Below, one piece after another: positions 8,175 through 15,384 of a stretch of DNA of 49,072 nucleotides. The stretch is from CAZDQL01 sp964507325 (GTDB lineage: Bacteria; Planctomycetota; UBA1135; GCA-002686595). Below the pieces are notes generated by a model. The model saw only the letters and a program-made list of their open reading frames with translations, was not told the origin of the DNA and searched no databases. The stretch spans positions 1 through 49,072 of the forward strand of contig CAZDQL010000043.1 in NCBI GenBank assembly GCA_964507325.1, given 5' to 3'. Both the position numbers and the translations under genes were made by a program. How positions within the stretch are numbered: position 1 is the first letter of the stretch; each line of letters begins with the position of its first letter.

Positions 8175-9103
8175 GGCTCACTCCTTCCCGAGCTGGTCAC
8201 GGAGGACTCGGATCGTGCGCGCCGCGGAGGCCGCTCGCGCCCCAGGAGCTCGGAGAGGAGCTGGCGCCGCCAGCGCACGGCGTCCCGCGCCACCGTCAGG
8301 TGGCAGCGCAGTCGCTCGCCGAAATCCAGGGGAGCCCGCTGAACCGCGGCGAAGGCGTGCTTCACCAGCCCGGTCCGCAAACCCCGGTTCTGGGCGCGCT
8401 GGGTGTCGAACCAGGCCGCTTGCGCTTCCGGGGAGAGGTTCGAGGGCGAAGACAGGCTCGGGTCGCGGCGGCGCAGGTAGAGGCGCTCGGGGACCTCCAC
8501 CACCAATCCGCGCAGAGCCAGCTCCGCCATCAGGGTCTTGTCGGAGGAGCGCCAGGATCCGATCCGCCGCGTGCCGCGCAGGACATCGGTGCGCACCAAA
8601 CCCAGGATGGCGTTCACCAGGCTGAGGTTGCGCAGCATCACCCTCAGGCGCTGGTGGGCACGGCGCTGGAGCGCTTCCGCCCCGTCCTCGTAGTGGTCGA
8701 CGACCTGGCCCTCGAGGTCGATGATGCTGGTCTTGGGGTACACCAGGACCACCTCGTCGCCACCTTCCTCGAAGGCGCGCAGGCAGCGGCCGAGGTGGCT
8801 CGGCGCGACCAAGTCGTCGTGCGTCGCCCAGCGAAAGAAGGGGGCCCGGGCGAGGTCGACCAGCCGGTTGTAGTTGGCCGCGGCCCCCAGGTTCTCGGGG
8901 CTGCGGTGGTACTGGACCCGCGCGTCCCGCTCCACGTACTCGCGGCAGATCTCGGGAGTGGCGTCGGTGGAGGCGTTGTCGGCCAGGATCAGCTCGAAGT
9001 CCCCGTGCTCCTGGTCCAGGATCGACTCGATCGCCGCGCGCAGGAAGCGCTCCCCGTTGAAGACGGGTAGGCCGATGCTGACGGAGGGTCGGGGAGAGGT
9101 CAT
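8171..9103 (-). CDS. Family 2 glycosyltransferase
   Basis: 310 residues from ATG 9103. The GT-A fold opens with VSIGLPVFNGERFLRAAIES and LILADNASTDATPEICREY, followed by RWATHDDLVAP, whose HDD is the metal/nucleotide-sugar motif position (family DxD). The C-terminal third is basic and helical, typical of proteins that act at the inner membrane on lipid-linked sugars. Donor and acceptor cannot be told. It is translationally coupled to the flippase gene (TTGA overlap) and diverges from the methyltransferase gene across 159 bases that must hold both promoters. An upstream extension of the frame to 9787 has no similarity and overlaps that opposite gene, so it was rejected. Confidence 0.9.
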   Translation of the reverse strand: MTSPRPSVSIGLPVFNGERFLRAAIESILDQEHGDFELILADNASTDATPEICREYVERDARVQYHRSPENLGAAANYNRLVDLARAPFFRWATHDDLVAPSHLGRCLRAFEEGGDEVVLVYPKTSIIDLEGQVVDHYEDGAEALQRRAHQRLRVMLRNLSLVNAILGLVRTDVLRGTRRIGSWRSSDKTLMAELALRGLVVEVPERLYLRRRDPSLSSPSNLSPEAQAAWFDTQRAQNRGLRTGLVKHAFAAVQRAPLDFGERLRCHLTVARDAVRWRRQLLSELLGRERPPRRARSESSVTSSGRSEP

Positions 9104-9262
9104 GGGGTCGGGGAAGGAGTCGGGCCGCCTTGCCCGCACCTTCGGGGCAGGCTTCGGTTCAGCGGGTGGTATACCTTGAGCGGCCGGGTGAGGATCGGTC
9201 TTCGCCGCCCTTCTCTCCCGGGGTTTGTCCATCTCACCACCCACACCGATCCGAGGGAATCC

Positions 9263-10447
9263 ATGACCACCCCGGCCGAGCAATGCTGCGCCTGCGGCTC
9301 CTCCGACCTGGTGACCTTCTTCGAGGAGCACCGTACCCCGGTCCTGGTGTGCGTCCTGTGGCCCGCTGCCGAGGGCGCCCGCGAATGCCCCAAGGGGGAC
9401 GTGCGGCTGACCTTCTGCAGGCAGTGCGGCATGATCGAGAACCAGCTCTTCGATCCGGCGCTGGTGGAGTACACCGAGAGCTACGAAAACTCCCTGGGCT
9501 TCTCCGAGCTCTTCCAGGGGTACATGCGGGACCTGGCGCAGGCCACCGTCGAGCGCCACGACCTCCATGGCAAGCGGGTGGTGGAGATCGGCTCCGGCGA
9601 TGGCGAGTTCCTCGAGCTGCTGTGTGAGCTGGGCGAAAATCGCGGCGTGGGCTTCGACCCCACCTACTCCAGCGACTCCCCAGAGACGATCGCGGACGGG
9701 CGCGTGCGCTTCGTGCGCGACTACTACACCCCCGAGTACGCCCACGTCGAGGCCGATCTGGTCGCCTGCCGGCAGGTGCTCGAGCACGTGCCGGATCCGG
9801 TCGGTCTACTGCGGAGTGTGCGCCGTACCCTGGGCGAACGGTTGGACACGGCGGTGGTCTTCGACGTGCCGAACGTGCTCCACACCCTGGACCAGCTCTC
9901 GCCCTGGGAGATCTTCTACGAGCACTGCCTGTACTTCAGCCCCGGCAGCCTGGCGCGGCTGTTCGCCGCCACCGGCTACGACGTGGACTGGATCAGCGAG
10001 ACCTACAACCGCCAGTTCGTCTCGGTCCACGCCCGCCCGAGCGCCGCGACACAGGGCGCAATCGACGCGCCGATCGAAGGGCTGGCCGAGTTGGAGGGAC
10101 TCCTGGAGCGTTTCGGCAGTGAGCATCGCGAGCGCATCGACCGCTGGCGCGCGGAGCTGGCGAGCCTGAAGGCCGCGGGCAAGCGGGTCGTGATCTGGGG
10201 CACGGGCGCCCGCGGGGTGACCTTCCTGAACCTGGCCGATCCCGATGGGACGATCGAGTACGGCATCGACATCAACCCCAGGAAGCGCGGCATGCACGTC
10301 CCCGGCGGCGGTCAGCGAATCGAGGCTCCGGAGTTCTTGCGGGAGTTGCGACCGGACCTGGTGGTGGTGATCAACCCCATCTACACCGAGGAGATCGCCG
10401 CCAGCTTGGCGGAGATGGGGCTGAAGCCCGAGTTGCGGCCGGCCTAG
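9263..10447 (+). CDS. Sugar-type C-methyltransferase (zinc-binding N-terminus, class I MTase, C-terminal domain)
   Basis: 394 residues from ATG 9263, with GAGGG seven bases upstream. Residues about 9-70 hold a cysteine cluster, CCACGSSD and CRQCG, like the zinc-binding domain (Methyltransf_13) of TylC3-type sugar methyltransferases. The class I core has VVEIGSGDGEFLELL near 111 and CRQVLEHVPDP near 170. The C-terminal domain (about 300-394) has VVIWGTGARGVTFLNL and YGIDINPRKRG, matching Methyltransf_14 of the same family. These enzymes usually methylate a carbon of a nucleotide-linked deoxysugar, but some members act on other substrates. The divergent GT2/flippase pair supports a glycan role. 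It is convergent with the next gene, with 9 bases between them. Confidence 0.85.
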   Translation: MTTPAEQCCACGSSDLVTFFEEHRTPVLVCVLWPAAEGARECPKGDVRLTFCRQCGMIENQLFDPALVEYTESYENSLGFSELFQGYMRDLAQATVERHDLHGKRVVEIGSGDGEFLELLCELGENRGVGFDPTYSSDSPETIADGRVRFVRDYYTPEYAHVEADLVACRQVLEHVPDPVGLLRSVRRTLGERLDTAVVFDVPNVLHTLDQLSPWEIFYEHCLYFSPGSLARLFAATGYDVDWISETYNRQFVSVHARPSAATQGAIDAPIEGLAELEGLLERFGSEHRERIDRWRAELASLKAAGKRVVIWGTGARGVTFLNLADPDGTIEYGIDINPRKRGMHVPGGGQRIEAPEFLRELRPDLVVVINPIYTEEIAASLAEMGLKPELRPA

Positions 10448-10456
10448 CGTGCTGGA

Positions 10457-11926
10457 TCAGCGCTGCCTCTCCAGCCAGGCGAGGAAGCGCCCTTCGAGGT
10501 CCCCTCGCCCCGGCTCCGCCAGACTGAGCGGCGCCTCGTAGACCGACTCGACGATCTCCTGGAAGTCGCCCGCGTCTCCCCGGGAGGCGAGCTCGACGAG
10601 GAACTGGGCGAAGGCCGCTTGGGAACGCTTCTTGGACTTGCCGGCACCTCGGACCCGGAGCCAGTCCAGGAAGCAGGTCCGATAGGCGCGCAGGAATTCG
10701 AGCTGGTCCCCCAGGAACTCCGGCGCCGGGGGCCGGCTGCGGGCAGCACTCCCGAAGAAGGGGGCCCCCACGACCTCCCTCCCCACGCCGCCATCCCCGT
10801 GCAACTCGAAGCGCACCGGCTCGCCGCGCCGGCGCTGGACCAGCGCGTGGCGCAGGACGCCGACGAAGTGGTCCGCGCCTTGGTCCGCGCGCCAGCGGGA
10901 GTCGGCCAGATTGGGGGGCAGGACCCCGCCCTCGGGATCGCCGCCGGGCACGAAGACCTCGCGCGCCGCCGTGCGCCGGGCGCGCAGGTCGCCGTCGACG
11001 CGCGTGTTGCACTCGCCGTAGAGCTCGATGACCAGGTTGACGGCCACCCCGCCTGCCAGGGAGGGGGGCATCGAGTCGCCGAAGTAGTTGGCCAGCATCG
11101 AGTTGGCGGCCAGTTGCAGGATCTGTTGCTCGAGGCCCGTCTCGCTGCGGTAGTCCATCGACATCCCGCTGGAGTAGTCCCCCGCCACGCCGCGGGGGGA
11201 GGCGAACTCGAGGGCCAGGACCTTCACGTCGTCGATGTAGAAGTGCGTCCAGGTGGCGATCGAGGGCTGCCAGAAGATGCCGCGATGCTGGGGATAGAGC
11301 CATCCCCCGATGCAGCACATCTCGGTGAAGCCGCGGCGCTCGGGCATCAGGACGATCGGCTCGCGCACCGGGGCAGGTCGTTGGAGCCCCAAGGGCGCGC
11401 CACTCGCCATGAACTCACCGAAGCGCGCCGACGCCTGCTGCAGCGCGTCCTTGGCTCCCAGCAGGACCTGCAGATCGCCGCTGGCGGCCTGGTCGCCGGC
11501 GATCAGGGGACGCACCCGCCACCTCTCGATCCAGCGGCTCAGGTCCGCCAGGTCGCCGCGCGCCTGGCGCAGGGCCTTCTTCTCGAGGGCGGGCTCGAGC
11601 CAGTCGAGCCAGCGCCCTTGGGCGTCGGAGAGCGCCACGGCAACGCGCTTGAACTGCTCGAGCTGGCGCTTCTCGCGCCCCGCTTCGCTGGGCAGGTAGA
11701 GATCGAAGAGCCCCACCTCCAAGTGCAGGAAGCGACCGCGCAAGAACTCGTGCAGATCGAAGGTGTCGGGGTTGGCTTGGGGCTGGCCGTGCTGCTCGAG
11801 GAACTGCTGCGCCAGACGCTCGTAGGGCAGATCGTTCGCAGCGGTCGCAGGAGTCAGGCCGAGCAGGGGGGGCAAGGCGAACAGGGCGCCGGCGAGGCCA
11901 CGCCAGAGACGGGGAGGTAGGGACAT
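10457..11926 (-). CDS. Secreted protein of unknown function
   Basis: 489 residues from ATG 11926, with a clear Sec signal (Arg near residue 9, hydrophobic core, TPATAA at about 25-30). I do not recognise the family. Residues 30-180 are charged and look helical (heptad-like runs rich in E, R, L and Q). From about 190 the character changes to strands and turns, with FTEMCCIGGWLYPQH near 210, HFYIDDVKVLALEF near 235, and YGECNTRVDGDLRARRTAA near 310. The paired Cys residues and the W/Y/H-rich patch are the most distinctive points. The C-terminal 100 residues are again helical (FLRAYRTCFLDWLRVR, FAQFLVELASRGD). There is no lipobox, transmembrane helix or known catalytic motif. It stands alone, convergent with the methyltransferase gene and divergent from the family 9 glycosyltransferase gene. 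Confidence 0.75.
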   Translation of the reverse strand: MSLPPRLWRGLAGALFALPPLLGLTPATAANDLPYERLAQQFLEQHGQPQANPDTFDLHEFLRGRFLHLEVGLFDLYLPSEAGREKRQLEQFKRVAVALSDAQGRWLDWLEPALEKKALRQARGDLADLSRWIERWRVRPLIAGDQAASGDLQVLLGAKDALQQASARFGEFMASGAPLGLQRPAPVREPIVLMPERRGFTEMCCIGGWLYPQHRGIFWQPSIATWTHFYIDDVKVLALEFASPRGVAGDYSSGMSMDYRSETGLEQQILQLAANSMLANYFGDSMPPSLAGGVAVNLVIELYGECNTRVDGDLRARRTAAREVFVPGGDPEGGVLPPNLADSRWRADQGADHFVGVLRHALVQRRRGEPVRFELHGDGGVGREVVGAPFFGSAARSRPPAPEFLGDQLEFLRAYRTCFLDWLRVRGAGKSKKRSQAAFAQFLVELASRGDAGDFQEIVESVYEAPLSLAEPGRGDLEGRFLAWLERQR

Positions 11927-12312
11927 AGGGGTGCTCTCTCTTCCACTGCGGGGACGAACCGTGATGCAGCCGATACGGCTGGACGAGCGACCGTGGTCAG
12001 GTCGAGGGGGCGGGCTTGATGGGCGGCGGTCGGAGTCGGGGAGGACGAACGCCGGAGCGGCTCGAGACAGCACCTGCGGGCGAGGTGCCCCCGGCGCGGG
12101 ACTCCATCTCAAGAGGAGCCGCTAGTGGCAACCGAACGGTCTCTCCGTGAGAAACCTCGCGCCGCCCAGCTCCCGAGGGGGATGAGCGATCTGCGCAGCG
12201 TTGGTGGTGAAGGATCGGTGCCACGCCGCGAGATACGAACGGGCCCCCCTGGGTATTCACGGATCGTGTGCGGGGGCGAGCTCGGCGCGTATAGACTGCC
12301 GCGGAGACCGCG
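11927..12312. other. Divergent intergenic region, 386 bp, no gene seen
   Basis: It separates the minus-strand secreted protein gene from the plus-strand family 9 glycosyltransferase gene and must hold both promoters. Short open frames here have arginine/proline/glycine-rich products typical of GC-rich noise. TATAGA at 12290-12295 could be a -10 for the rightward gene, but no -35 lies at proper spacing. Nothing else stands out. Confidence 0.4.
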
Positions 12313-13380
12313 ATGCCCGATCTGCGCCCGCGCCCTCCGGAGCCTGCGCCCAGGCCCGCCGCCAACCTGCCCGCCTCGATCCTGATCGTCCGACTGGGAG
12401 CGATCGGAGACGTCGTCAACGCGCTGGTGCTCGCCACGGCGATCAAGGACCACGAACCGTCCACGCACATCGGCTGGGCGGTACACCCCCTGGCGGAGCC
12501 GCTCGTGCGCGACCACCCCAGCGTCGACCGCGTGCACCTCTGCACCCGGGGCCTGCGGGGTCTACTCCGATGCCGCGCCGAGTTGGCGCGCGAGGGCTAC
12601 TCCGTGGCGATCGACCTGCAGCGCATCGCCAAGAGCGCCTGGTTGGCCCGCGGTTCCCGCGCCGAGCGGGTCCTGGGGTTCGACCGCCGCCGGGCCAAGG
12701 AGGGCTCCTGGCTCCTCACCCGCGAGCACCTCCCCCCAGCGGACCCGAGCACCCACATGGTGCAGCAGGCCCTCGAGTTCGCGCGCTTCCTGGGCATCCC
12801 CGACCCGCGCCCCCGGCGTCTCCTCCCGGAGGATCCCCAGGCGCGGGCCTGGGCGCAGGAGCGGGTCCGGGCCCTGGGCGCCCCGCCCGTGTTGATCAAC
12901 CTGGGGGCCTCCAAGGCGCCCAACCGCTGGCCCCCGGAGCGCTTCGGGGAGCTCGCCAGGGGACTCGTGGAGGAGTGCGGGGTCCCGGTGCTCCTGACCG
13001 GAGGGGGAGAGGATCGGCCCGCGGCGGAACGCGCCCTGCGCGTGGCGGGGGGGGCGATCGAGAGCCTGGTGGGTGGGACGGGCTTGCGGGAGCTTTACCA
13101 CCTGATGGACCACGCCCGCCTCTTCGTGGGATGCGACACGGGGCCGGCGCACCTGGCCGCCGCCCGGGGGCTGCGCGTGGTCGCCCTCTTCGGACCCGCG
13201 GATCCACGGCGGACGGGCCCCTTCGGGGAAGGGCACCGGATTCTGCGCGAACCTGCGTGGAATCCGGCCCAGCCGCACTCCCCCGCGCGGATGATGGATC
13301 TGGAGGTCGACACCGTCCTGGGCGCCGCCGCGGGGATTCTGCGGGAGTCCACCCCGGCAGCTCCCTGGGAATTACCCTGA
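12313..13380 (+). CDS. Family 9 glycosyltransferase (heptosyltransferase-like)
   Basis: 355 residues from ATG 12313, with GGAG seven bases upstream. After a Pro/Arg-rich leader of about 20 residues, SILIVRLGAIGDVVNA is the family's N-terminal motif. The C-terminal half has INLGASKAPNRWP, VLLTGGGEDRP and VGCDTGPAHLAAARG, then VVALFGPADP. These are the ADP-heptose:LPS heptosyltransferase (WaaC/WaaF, GT9) signatures, including the DTG..H.A donor site. GT-B fold, cytoplasmic side of the inner membrane. Because no other LPS core genes are present, it may act on the exopolysaccharide or another glycan rather than on heptose in LPS. It opens the plus-strand block of the polysaccharide region but is 394 bases from the next gene, so it is probably a separate transcription unit. 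Confidence 0.9.
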   Translation: MPDLRPRPPEPAPRPAANLPASILIVRLGAIGDVVNALVLATAIKDHEPSTHIGWAVHPLAEPLVRDHPSVDRVHLCTRGLRGLLRCRAELAREGYSVAIDLQRIAKSAWLARGSRAERVLGFDRRRAKEGSWLLTREHLPPADPSTHMVQQALEFARFLGIPDPRPRRLLPEDPQARAWAQERVRALGAPPVLINLGASKAPNRWPPERFGELARGLVEECGVPVLLTGGGEDRPAAERALRVAGGAIESLVGGTGLRELYHLMDHARLFVGCDTGPAHLAAARGLRVVALFGPADPRRTGPFGEGHRILREPAWNPAQPHSPARMMDLEVDTVLGAAAGILRESTPAAPWELP

Positions 13381-13774
13381 CAAACTTGAATTGGGCACTC
13401 TGCGGGTCCGGAATCCCCGGTGGCGGGCATTCCCACCATGGAACCACCGCCCCCGACGAGATCCCCACAGGCTCCTCCAGCCAGGTTCGAGGAGAATCCG
13501 AAAAAGGAACTCGGCTGGGTGGTGCTGGCCCGCGCTCTTTCCCGTTGAGAAGCTTGGCGAGGCGGCCAAGGCTCCCATTCCTGGGATGGAGAAGGTAGCC
13601 TGGTTGCTGAGAACTCGCCGTTCCCTCCTCCTCCGAGCCCGTCCCGCCGGCGCCGTGCACGGTCCAGGGACCCCAACCCGATCAAGAACGTAAACCCGGA
13701 AAACACAGTAGCTTAGAGCCACTGCCCTGCCCTGCTTGTCACCCTGAGATCCCGCACCACGCTCACCTGCCACC
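13381..13774. other. Long leader/intergenic region before the priming transferase, with one hairpin
   Basis: 394 bases without a convincing gene. At 13551-13573, AGCTTGGC pairs with GCCAAGGCT (one bulged G) around a 6-base loop. A second weaker stem-loop follows at about 13572-13591 (CTCCCAT/ATGGAG, with a bulge). No T-run follows, so an intrinsic terminator for the upstream gene is not supported. The length and secondary structure fit a structured 5' leader of the downstream gene, but I cannot assign a riboswitch class. The region ends in a comparatively AT-rich stretch (about 13680-13720) that may hold the promoter. Confidence 0.35.
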
Positions 13775-15013
13775 ATGTTCTTCCGAGGTCCCAGGTCCCG
13801 ACGACCGCTTTGGTCACGACTTAGAAACCGTCAGCCACTTGCGAGTGTCCTGTCTGCGTCCGAGCTGGAGCAGGTCTTCCAGCAGGAGCGGGCGCGCTCG
13901 GACCGCAGCCACCACGGCTTCTCGATGGTGGTCTTCCTCCCCGCCGTCGGCCGTGGCGGGAACCTCGGCCGCCTGGTCCAAGTGCTCAGGCAGCGCATGC
14001 GGATCTACGACAGCGTCGGGCAACTCGACTCGCGCCGCCTCGCCTTGCTGCTGCCGGAGACGGACAGCGACGGAGCCTGGACCTTCGCGGACGACGCGAT
14101 CGACCGACTGGCCGAGGAGAGCCTGAGCTACAGCTGCGAGGTCTACAGCTACCCGACCGACTGGGCCCGACAGGACGGTTCGCGGGCCCCACGGAGGCCG
14201 CGGTTGGCTGCAGCGACGGATGCCGGGCAGAACGGGGACACCGTCGACGAGTCCGCGGGGGAGGCGGCCGGCGATTCCGCCACGGGCACCTCGGGTCCAA
14301 GTCCGAGGGACCGCGACAGCCAGGCCATGATGGCGGAGCCGAGCCTCCGCCGGCTGCGGCGGGGAGCTGCGGGCAGGCCCGTGCACGACCTGGGTCCGGT
14401 CCTCGTGCAACCCTTGCCCCTCGGCAAGCGGCTGGTGGACATCGCCGTCTCTGGAGCCCTCTTGGTCCTCCTCGCGCCCCTCTTCGCGACGGTGGCGTTC
14501 CTGATCAAGCTCACCAGCCCCGGCCCGGTCTTCTTCAAGCAGCCCCGCGCGGGCTTGGGGGGGCGACCCTTCCCCTTCTACAAGTTCCGCTCGATGTACA
14601 TCGACGCGGAGGAGCGCCGCAAGGCCCTCCAGGGCCAGAACATCCACAAGGGGCAGCCGATCTTCAAACTGAAGCACGACCCGCGCATCACCCCGATCGG
14701 ACGCCTGTTGCGGCGCTCGAGCATCGATGAGCTCCCCCAGCTCTACAACGTGCTGGTGGGCGACATGACCCTCATCGGGCCCCGCCCTCCGCGTTTGGAC
14801 GAGGTCGAGAAGTACGAACCCTGGCAGCGCCGGCGCCTGGAAGTGATGGGCGGGCTGACCTGCATTTGGCAGGTGAGCGGCCGCAGCGAGATCGGGTTCG
14901 AAGACTGGGTTCGAATGGACATCCAGTACCAGGAAAAGCGTTCCATGCTCCTGGACCTCAAGCTGCTATTCAAGACGGTCGGAGCGGTGCTCTCCGGGCG
15001 GGGAGCCTACTGA
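13775..15013 (+). CDS. Priming phosphoglycosyl transferase (sugar transferase) with N-terminal GGDEF-like domain
   Basis: 412 residues. Residues about 205-412 are a bacterial sugar transferase (monotopic phosphoglycosyl transferase): LGKRLVDIAVSGALLVLLAP, then a membrane segment, PVFFKQPRAGLGGRPFPFYK, FRSMYIDAEER, LRRSSIDELPQLYNVLVGDM, LIGPRPPR and GLTCIWQVSGR. The ..SIDELPQ..NVL.GDM.LIGPRP block carries the catalytic Asp-Glu pair. It transfers a sugar phosphate to undecaprenyl phosphate as the first step of glycan assembly. Residues about 28-130 look like a degenerate GGDEF domain (RMRIYDSVGQLDSRRLALLLPETDSDGA against the usual R..D.V.RYGGDEF..LLPET), where GGDEF reads LDSRR, so no cyclase activity is expected. 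A linker of about 70 residues (150-205), poor in order, joins the halves. The usual multi-span N-terminal part of WbaP-type enzymes is absent. Confidence 0.9.
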   Translation: MFFRGPRSRRPLWSRLRNRQPLASVLSASELEQVFQQERARSDRSHHGFSMVVFLPAVGRGGNLGRLVQVLRQRMRIYDSVGQLDSRRLALLLPETDSDGAWTFADDAIDRLAEESLSYSCEVYSYPTDWARQDGSRAPRRPRLAAATDAGQNGDTVDESAGEAAGDSATGTSGPSPRDRDSQAMMAEPSLRRLRRGAAGRPVHDLGPVLVQPLPLGKRLVDIAVSGALLVLLAPLFATVAFLIKLTSPGPVFFKQPRAGLGGRPFPFYKFRSMYIDAEERRKALQGQNIHKGQPIFKLKHDPRITPIGRLLRRSSIDELPQLYNVLVGDMTLIGPRPPRLDEVEKYEPWQRRRLEVMGGLTCIWQVSGRSEIGFEDWVRMDIQYQEKRSMLLDLKLLFKTVGAVLSGRGAY

Positions 15014-15384
15014 TCCCCGGGGGTCCGCAGGGATTTGCGGATTCCCATCCAAGCTCAAGATCGCGGCCAGTCTGCGCCGAAGTGGGGCTGGATTCGCCCC
15101 GAGGTGGGGCGGACCGGTGAGGACTGAATCGCTCGAATACGGGTAGGGTCGAGCCCCCTGGGGTGGGGTGGGTCGGCCCACGGAGTCGCTGGGATGGGGC
15201 TGCTCGAATCTAGATCCAATGCCGTGCGGATACTTCGCTCAGGAGATCCCGCAACGTCCATGAATCGGACACATCGGCTAGCTAGGATCCTCCCCAACTT
15301 GAGGCCGAGCCAGGGTGGCGAAGGTCGTGCACAGGGTCGTGGGGAAGGGCAGAACACCCGCGGCACGAAGCTTGAGGGGAATCG
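15014..15384. other. Intergenic region, 371 bp, with a stem-loop after the sugar transferase
   Basis: Just after the stop, TCCGCA (15024-15029) pairs with TGCGGA (15036-15041) around a 6-base loop, with flanking GGG/CCC extension, but no T-run follows; it is at best a weak terminator. The rest has no gene. TTGAGGGG at about 15371-15378 is a good ribosome site for the lipoprotein gene at 15385. Confidence 0.35.

Noticed and set aside
12201..13598. A 465-residue frame overlapping the family 9 glycosyltransferase gene
   Set aside because: Arg/Pro/Gly-rich product with no motifs; the other frame encodes a clear GT9 protein.
13551..13612. Possible cyclic-di-GMP-I (GEMM) riboswitch before the priming transferase; GGTAGCCTGGTTGCTGA resembles its 3' strand
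   Set aside because: The conserved 5' GCAAACC and CGCAAAGCC segments and the tetraloop-receptor layout are absent. A covariance-model search would decide; a significant hit would reverse this.
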